This document shows, piece by piece, positions 57,701 to 64,000 of a DNA stretch of 64,000 bases. The notes below the pieces were generated by a model. That model searched no databases, was not told the origin of the DNA, and saw only the letters and a list, made by a program, of their open reading frames with translations. Position 1 is the stretch's first letter; each line of letters opens with the position of its first letter. Location: assembly GCA_016987375.1 (NCBI GenBank), contig PJRA01000272.1, forward strand, positions 1,853,289 to 1,917,288, read 5' to 3'. The DNA comes from Brachionus koreanus (taxonomy: Eukaryota > Rotifera > Eurotatoria > Ploima > Brachionidae). The translations under genes were made by a program, and so were the position numbers.

Positions 57701-60700
57701 CAGGTGAATGAGAAGTTGTGAAAAGAGACTTTCGTATTAGATAAGAATTTGCCTGAGTGTGAATGAGTGATGCTTTAAGGCTTTCGGAAACCGAATTGAA
57801 CAGGAAAAATACTAGACGATTCGAGTCTTGACCTCGAGACTCGACTTGATCGCCGTTCTTCTCCAAATTAATAAAAAACAGACCGTATATATAGAATTTG
57901 TTGTTTTCTATATCGAATTGAGGATTAATAATTTGAAAGTGTGACATCCATGGATTTGATTTTTGAGTGTTCGATGCACGATTTATGTTTGAATTAAATT
58001 TTGACGAATAGACATTTTTTGATGTAGTCTGATGTAGATTGAATTTTATGAATATTTTAAACGAGTCATAGTTTTCGGTGCGTCGCAAATGTTCCAAAAT
58101 TCGCTTAGTTATCATCATATCGCCGGCATTTATATCATTTAATTTTAGCATCAACGAATTTTTTACATCGCTTTTAATTTTTTGAACAACACTTAAATTT
58201 AAAAATCAATTTCTATAGACCAATTTATTTTTCAAAGTTTTCAAATTAGTTTTAAAATCAATAGCCAACAAAAAAGTAATACAGGTAATAAATAAGTTCT
58301 TTTAGCTAAAGTTAAAATAGTTTTATATATAAAATTAGTAAAATTAAGTTAAAATTAGTAAAATTTTTTAACAAAACATAAATAAAAAACAAGATTCTAT
58401 TTTATAAAATTTTTTTAAATAAAAAAATATATTTTAGTTTCAAATTTCTAAAAAGAGGTCTAGAAATCGTGAGAGCATCGATGTTTTGCTCAATTTGTTG
58501 AACTTTTATATAAATTAAAATTTAGTTTTTGAGTGATTAAAAAAATAATTAAATAGGGCTTTGTGTCAAGGCAGTGTGAATTTTGGATCAAAAAACAAAA
58601 ACAAAAATTTGAAATTAAAATCACTTTTTTTCTGTAAGTCTAAAACTTGTTCTGCAAATTGTATCAGTTGATACATAGTTTGCATCACACCAAACCAGAG
58701 TCTGCAAAAAGTTTGCAATTTTATTTTGATAATTTCGCAATGCGTAAAAAGTTTTGCAAAGCTGCAGAATTTTTGCTCATATTAAATTTAGGTGATACAA
58801 ACGATGTATCAGCTAATACAATTTGCAGAACAGATTTTAGATTCAATCTAAAATAGTTATTTCAATTTAGAAATTTTGTTTTTGTTTTTTGTACCAAGAT
58901 TCACATAACCTTGTGTCAATCTATTTTAATGCTTTTGTTGGTAAACAAAATTCCTGATATTTAGCTATGCAAGAAAAAATTTAGATTATTTTTTTTAATA
59001 ACACTTTGATTTTATTCCTGATTTTTAAAATCAATCTAATGCATTAACCTCTGTATCAGATCGGAGCCGTCCCGATCGGAAAGAACTGTATTTCGTTAGA
59101 ATAGTAAAAGAACAAATTATTATTATTAATATTATTGGTACAGAAAAATATGAGCTACAGACAATGAACTTATTTATTTATTAAGCATTAAAAGTGTTCT
59201 TTAGTGTTCGAGGAGAGCAAAACAGGCAAAAAACACTATTTAAACGTGAGCGTTTAAACGAAATAAAAACAGACGATAAACGAGGGTAAAACAGCCAAAA
59301 AAAATTTTTTTTTGTTTTTGTTTAACACTAGAACGCCCGAGGGGTTATTTAGACCCCTTTTTGAAAAATTGAAACTTGAATTATATCAGACATTAAAAAG
59401 AATTTTATAAAATTGCTTTTATTAGCTAAAAATTTTGATTGTAATTTTTTAGAAAGAGAATAAATTTTCAAAGAAAATGTTTGATTTATCTTAATAACTT
59501 TACTTGAAATTTTAATGAAAAATTAGTCGGGCTTTCTAGTGTTAAAAAACAGTATTAAGACATAAATTTTAACAAATTAAGTCATAATTATTTAAATTAA
59601 AATAAAAATTTAATAAAAAAATTCAACATATTTTTCAAAAATATTGTTAAGTAGGATGTTTTTTAAGCGTTTTTAGGTGTTTAAATAGTGTTTATCGGTG
59701 TTTTTGATTGTTTTTTATTAATTCTTTTCGTTTGTTTGTTTTTGAAGATTTTATTATTAAAAAATATTTTAATTATTATCTTACAATTAAAATTAAATAT
59801 TAAAACAAATAATTTGAATAATTAAAATCATTCCTGAAAATAAACATACTTAACTTGTTTTTGGCGCGTCAAAAACGGCTTAAAAACACTCTAATTGAAA
59901 TATTTTGTTTTATTTATAAAGTGTTTTTCGCTCGTTTTTTTAGTCCAAAAATGCTCACGTCTTAAGCGTACAAAAAACAGCTACCAAACGCCTTTTAAAC
60001 AGTGTTTTTTTTGTCTATTTTTATCCTCCGGGTGTACTTTATTTAGTAACCAATTTTAAATTTATAAAATTTTCCTTTTCATAAAAAACACTAACCCTAC
60101 CCACAAAAGGACTCAAGAGAACACTAGATATTCATATTTTTTTTCTAATTGTCAATCGATGGTAAATATTTGATTTAGATAAAATTCTTTTGCACTAGAA
60201 CTTTTTTAAATTAGAAAAATAGAAAAAAAAACTAATCAAATATAATTACTTCTGAAATAAACTATTGTCTTTTGAGTCATCAATCTTGCGAAAAGTATCA
60301 TCCGCATTTTGAAAAAAGTACTCCTTGATTTTTTTAAATCCATCTTCAAAATTTGAATTAAACAAATTGAATGGAATATCATCATAAACACAAACAAATA
60401 GCGATGACTCGATTAGAATTCCTTTTAGGCTAAAATTAAAATCGACCTGATTGAGATTATAACGTGAAACGTCAATTGAACTGAGAACAGGTCGCAGTTG
60501 TTCATGTAGAGTGATTTGGGCATTTTTTTTCTTTGTTGGACCGCATTGAATGTCCGAGCTTATACCTCCAGATAGTTGATTTAAAGAATTTTTTTTTATT
60601 TGAGCTTTAGTTTGATAGCTGACTCGATTTAACAGCTGGTAAACTGGATTTACTAGAGTTGACTTTTTGTCAAGATCTTTTACAAAATACTTTTGAAGTA

Positions 60701-63700
60701 TTAGACTCAAATCTGGTATCAAACGAATACAGTCAAAAAATTTGTCTTCAAAATTCAAAATTTTTTCCAACATTTCTCTTATTTCAGAATCGTCAGTATC
60801 TATGCTCACCGCTTTGGCTGACTCGCTTTTGGATATAAGCTCATTTAAATTTTCGTACAGATTATTTTTGCTTAGAAACAAAGCAAAAGATGATTGCATT
60901 ATGGAAAAGCACTTGTAGTCCTGCAAATAGATCATGTTCAATATTTCATTGTTGGTCAAATTTTTGAAGTAATCAATGCGATCTTTTTTTCCATTGCGGT
61001 TCTTGTAGACGCCATCAATAGCCTCGGCGTAAAGCTCAGTGACAAAATAGATTTCAGTGTCAGCTATTGTTTCGATTTGAGAAGGAACCGCCACATTTAG
61101 CAAGGTCGAATTTTCGTTCTTGTAGAACCTAATAACATAAATAAAGGTGCATGATTGGGCTGATCTTGAAATTGAGTCGTCGTTTTGATTTTTGCTCGAG
61201 TCCAACATGCCGAGCTGAAGTGTGAATGCCACAAATTTTGAACACTGAAACAAGCATCTAAATCCTTCTTTCATACGCTCACGAATAAAAGTATCAATAA
61301 TAGTTTCTTTTAAGTTTTGAGCTGTTTGAGGCGAAAAACTCGACTCCAAAGTCCATTTGAATTTTTTTCTTATCATAAAATTGACCAATTTGGACGATTG
61401 ATTTAGCTTGGGATCGTGATTATTTTGAATTTCGTCAAATAGTATAAACTTAAACGCCTCATATAGATCCGATTTTTGCAATAGAATTATTTGTTTATAT
61501 TTTTTAGTAGCATTTTCTTTTAAATTAATATCTTTATTTTTGTTGAAATTTTTAAGCAGCATTTTAAATGATTCAAGTATGCGCATCCGATCAATGTAAT
61601 AAATATTTGAATGAAATAGAAATTGAAGTGACACGAATGGCGCATATTGATCACTAAGAATGCAGATGACAAACGAATTTTTGCTAGCCAAATTGTTCGA
61701 ATTAGCCGAGTTGTTTGTATCGGACAATTTTTCTTTCGAGTCGTCCGCATTCTCGGACTCTTGGCTGTCTTCGAGTGCTTCGCCCGGTCTCAAATAATGG
61801 CTTGATGAGTGATAAAATTTAAGAAATATGCAATTTTCAACTAGCATAATGTCGGACCAAGACGTCAATAGAGACCTAAGCTCGTTGATTGCCTTGGTAC
61901 TTTGAAAAATGCTGTTCGGAATGAAATTGGAATTAAATGAATCGAGTGTATTGCGAGATTTTAAATCGAAAATGCACGAGTTTATGTCCGGAATGGGCTG
62001 ATCATGGTGAAGTATCATTTTGATTGAGTGAATAGCAAAATAGCGATTTAACGCCTTTGGATGAAGCTTAAAAAAAGACAAATAGCTCCATGAGTGCGCG
62101 AACTCGTTGTAATAGTCGACCTCGTGATTTTTTATAGTTCTATTGTTAAGCTCAAAATTTAAATTCTGCAATGAAAATGTATTTTTTTGATAATTTTCAC
62201 TATTTATACTTTCATTTGTAAGCTTGTACAATGGCTCTTTATATTTGTATAAGATTTCGGGCGCCTCACGCATCGACTGTGTCAGCTCAAAGTGGTGCAT
62301 GTGCATAGACGAATATATTTGATGACAAAATTGCTTTAGCCTTCTCAGAGTTTCACCATTTTGATGTTTGACCCTAAATTGAACCGAATCCCATGCAATC
62401 CATAGTTGTAAAACACGTCTATTGCTCAATGCTGATTTTATTTTGTAAACAAGCGTTGATGTTTGGCTAAAATTTTTTTTCAAATAAATATCTATAACAC
62501 AGTTGTCTGATTCAAAAATTCGATTTAAACTAGCTAAGAAGAAGCCTTCTTGAGCTCGTATTCGTATAAACTGCATTAGATCTAAATTTTTGTCCATCTC
62601 GCACTCGTTCAATAGACCCAGCACACTATCATTGGGAAGTATTTGCCGCAAATCACTCAATTCGTCCAAGTGCTTTTTGTTCCTAAATTCTTGGCCTTCT
62701 TTGTTTTGCAGGTTCAAATATTTAAGCTTAAAATAGTAAAAAAACGGCCGTGGCACTATTTCGCTTACGGACAGATTTTCGTCCAAATAAAAGCAAAAAC
62801 CATTGGTCATATTGGCTAAATTTTTCATTAATGTACAATTTACAATGTGACCAAAGCTTGACAAAATGTTGCTCTCAGATTTATGCGAGCTTGTTCCAGT
62901 GTAAACAAACGAGAACGATATGGCTGATTTTGAGATTTTTTCCAAGCATCGAACAATATCATTTGCGTAGATGAAGCCGTCAGTGATGTGCACATGATGA
63001 GCAAGCACAAGGCTAGTAGACGTTACGGGATTTATTTCGAAAAATTTAAATATCTTAGTCAAAATTCGTAGAAATTCTTCATATGGACTTTTTAGCTTTG
63101 TCTTTGTATAGATTTCTTCGTCTAGTGATGTGTTTATTCTGAGCACGGTTCGACTCTCTTTAAATGATTCTAAGATTATAAATTTATTTTCAATTATTTT
63201 GTTGAATATTAACTCGGCCATTTCCGATATATTTGTTTTTAACAGTTGTTTAGAGTGTATAATGGTTAAAAATGGATGTTGAATTTGTGTAGAACAATTG
63301 GGTGATGAGTTCCATAGCAAAACAGTGATGTAAATTTGCGGCTCAGTGTTGAAACAACTAGCATAAAATTCTTCGTATTCACAGTTGATTTTATTGAATA
63401 TAGTATCCAAGCTCTTTTGAATAAAGTTAAGACTAGAAGACTGAGGCCAATAGTCAACAGTGATGACTACTTTATAGAGAATGTGAGCGAGTATTGGATC
63501 GTCGGCTTCGGATTTATTTTGTATCAATCTAGTTGTCGACGCAAAATGCTGAGACTTGTCCGACTCGGCATTTCTGGCCAAATTCGGTATTTTGGCTGTC
63601 GAAATGGCATGAAAGCCGGTCAAATTGCCCTCTGGGTTTTCGATGTATTGAAAAAACGCTTTCAAAGGGAGAAAGTTATCACCTGCTTTCAAATGCTTGT

Positions 63701-63740
63701 CGAATAAATGAAGCAAATCATTTGTATTTGGTTCGGACAT
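48703..63740 (-). CDS. SZT2: SZT2, KICSTOR complex subunit, three giant exons
   Basis: Exons 60250-63740, 53277-58170 and 48703-51060 join in frame (donors GTAATT and GTTAGT, acceptors AAAAG and TTTTAG) into about 3580 aa; human SZT2 is about 3430. N-terminal matches: FNTEPQIYITVLLW, a von Willebrand A-like block VHITDGFIYANDIVRCLEK, then FGHIVNCTLMKNLANM; mid-protein PIPDINS and LLTSWSDIMLVENCIFLKFY. The rest is long Ser/Asn-rich loops between conserved segments, as in other SZT2 proteins. SZT2 scaffolds KICSTOR and links GATOR1 to the lysosome to restrain mTORC1 under nutrient starvation. The 2.1 and 2.2-kb introns hold foldback, piggyBac-type and mariner elements. ATG 63740 is the first in the open frame. 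Confidence 0.93.
51427..51684 (-). CDS. Small hypothetical frame inside SZT2 intron 2
   Basis: An 85-aa frame from an ATG at 51684 (MFLMHASMGENKNDVIDEYY at the start), same strand as SZT2. Mixed composition with charged residues and two Cys looks more protein-like than most intronic frames here, but I recognise no family and no splice sites. It may be a transposon fragment or chance. Confidence 0.2.
   Translation of the reverse strand: MFLMHASMGENKNDVIDEYYILRLVSCAKKTFETIRKNSRNLSSTINDHDNNLFSCLKAPLVDSFLDRTKIGYTSYQLYLDMSLF
52280..53229 (+). mobile_element. Mariner-like transposase relic in SZT2 intron 2, antisense
   Basis: On the plus strand: HDLTDFYIQ and RIKICRKLY (the HELT..R..IC region), then FRRIITCDDNWIYFR with the first Asp (canonical TGDEKWI), WLEPFQQAQ (the WL.PGQPA block), a 250-bp non-matching insertion, then YYSEQLELMYASLQEKL, KPHTARRTMEQIEEL and SPSVYHLFRSMAHFLRG. 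The second Asp (QDNARPH) reads QAYAKPH and the third region (SPDLSPSDYHLF) reads SNISPSVYHLF, so two of three catalytic acids are gone; several stops and shifts also occur. The right end may be TTAGGCTAAGTG followed by TA at 53230. Confidence 0.8.
58639..58841. repeat. Foldback (inverted-repeat) element in SZT2 intron 1
   Basis: Left arm from 58639 (TCTAAAACTTGTTCTGC, then AAATTGTATCAGTTGATACA) pairs with the right arm ending at 58841; arms of about 50 bp are roughly 85% complementary, and TGCAAAAAGTTTGCAA-type sequence extends the pairing inward. It has the shape of a MITE. No ORF. Confidence 0.75.
59040..59106 (+). repeat. Repeat B, partial copy
   Basis: Only the second half is present: ACCTCTGTATCAGATCGGAG, ending near CGTTAGAATAG. 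Lies in SZT2 intron 1 beside the foldback elements. Confidence 0.6.
59200..60045. repeat. Possible larger foldback element holding the MITE
   Basis: The left end has GAGGAGAGCAAAACAGGC then AAAAAACACTATTTAAACG; the reverse complement of the right end has GGAGGATAAAAATAGACAAA then AAAACACTGTTTAAA. Imperfect terminal inverted repeats of about 35 bp. Internally, GTGTTT and GCGTTT words recur. The piggyBac-type MITE sits inside. Boundaries are approximate. Confidence 0.45.
59322..59545. mobile_element. piggyBac-type MITE with TTAA flanks
   Basis: TTAA at 59322-59325 is followed by CACTAGAACGCCCGA (59326-59340), and TCGGGCTTTCTAGTG (59527-59541) is followed by TTAA at 59542-59545. The terminal inverted repeats match at 14 of 15 positions; the insert is 216 bp and non-coding. 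Duplication of TTAA is the hallmark of piggyBac-superfamily insertion. A solo right end occurs at 29419. Confidence 0.85.
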
Positions 63741-64000
63741 TTTAACACGAAGACTTAATGGATTGACTTATCTATTCAGAATTATTTATCATTTTAATCC
63801 TGGACTTTTATTTTGCATTTTAATTTAAAAAGAAATTTTTGCTGTAATAGATTGACTATATGCTTTAGGATAATATGTGCAATTCATTTTTTTTTATAAA
63901 ATATTTAAATTATTTGAATAAGATTTAACTTTACATTCAAATGATTTTTTTAGCAGTTAAAAATATGTATAAAAAAATTTCAATATAAAGATTAAAGTCA
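63741..64000. other. SZT2 upstream flank
   Basis: SZT2 promoter and 5' UTR expected; AT-rich, no motif recognised. Confidence 0.4.

Noticed and set aside
58647..58856. 69-codon plus-strand frame
   Set aside because: Lies entirely within the foldback element; the frame is a by-product of the inverted arms.
1..64000. CRISPR arrays, bacterial operons or Shine-Dalgarno sites
   Set aside because: The window is clearly a spliced animal genome; no regularly spaced repeats were seen.

Overview
The window is nuclear DNA of a small invertebrate animal. It is very AT-rich, has spliceosomal introns (many only 50-70 bp, some 2-4 kb), and carries animal-specific genes: two opsins, the KICSTOR subunit SZT2, a calpain-15 type protease, FAM124, LITAF, CUSTOS and TMX2, plus the N-terminus of an actin. 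A monogonont rotifer would fit (AT-rich, compact introns, this glycosyltransferase family, possible SL trans-splicing), but the phylum is an inference, not something read directly.

Layout. 1-60: first 20 codons of actin (minus), leaving the window. 61-3234: gene-free, with a GC-rich repeat island. 3235-4950: TMX2 (minus) and CUSTOS (plus) head to head over 257 bp. 5687-10583: two paralogous type II membrane glycosyltransferase-like genes whose first exons are almost identical and whose second exons are not; a decayed reverse transcriptase lies between them. 10790-13401: dead Tc1/mariner-like transposase and FAM124. 13402-19732: gene-poor, with a dispersed repeat and a dead non-LTR reverse transcriptase. 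19733-25570: calpain-15-like protease, split by a 3.8-kb intron that took in a short retroposon with a 13-bp target-site duplication. 25571-31175: transposon graveyard (mariner, a broken TauD-type dioxygenase, an orphan exon). 31176-39896: two opsin genes on the same strand. 39897-43530: repeats and a decayed coding region. 43531-46910: compact housekeeping cluster, LITAF-like, MCTS1 and MRPL22, all minus. 48703-63740: SZT2, about 3580 aa in only three huge exons, with introns full of mariner, foldback and piggyBac-type elements.

Most multi-exon models here were built by hand from exon pieces that join in frame across GT-AG sites and match known families over their length. LITAF, MCTS1, MRPL22, CUSTOS, CAPN15 and both opsins come out as complete proteins of expected size. 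No single exotic system stands out. The best leads are the mosaic glycosyltransferase pair, the opsins that keep the retinal lysine but lack the NPxxY asparagine and proline, a long intronic hairpin in one opsin, the likely MRPL22-MCTS1 operon, and several apparently uncatalogued short mobile-element families (repeat A with a clear target-site duplication, repeat B with four copies, a TTAA-flanked piggyBac-type MITE).
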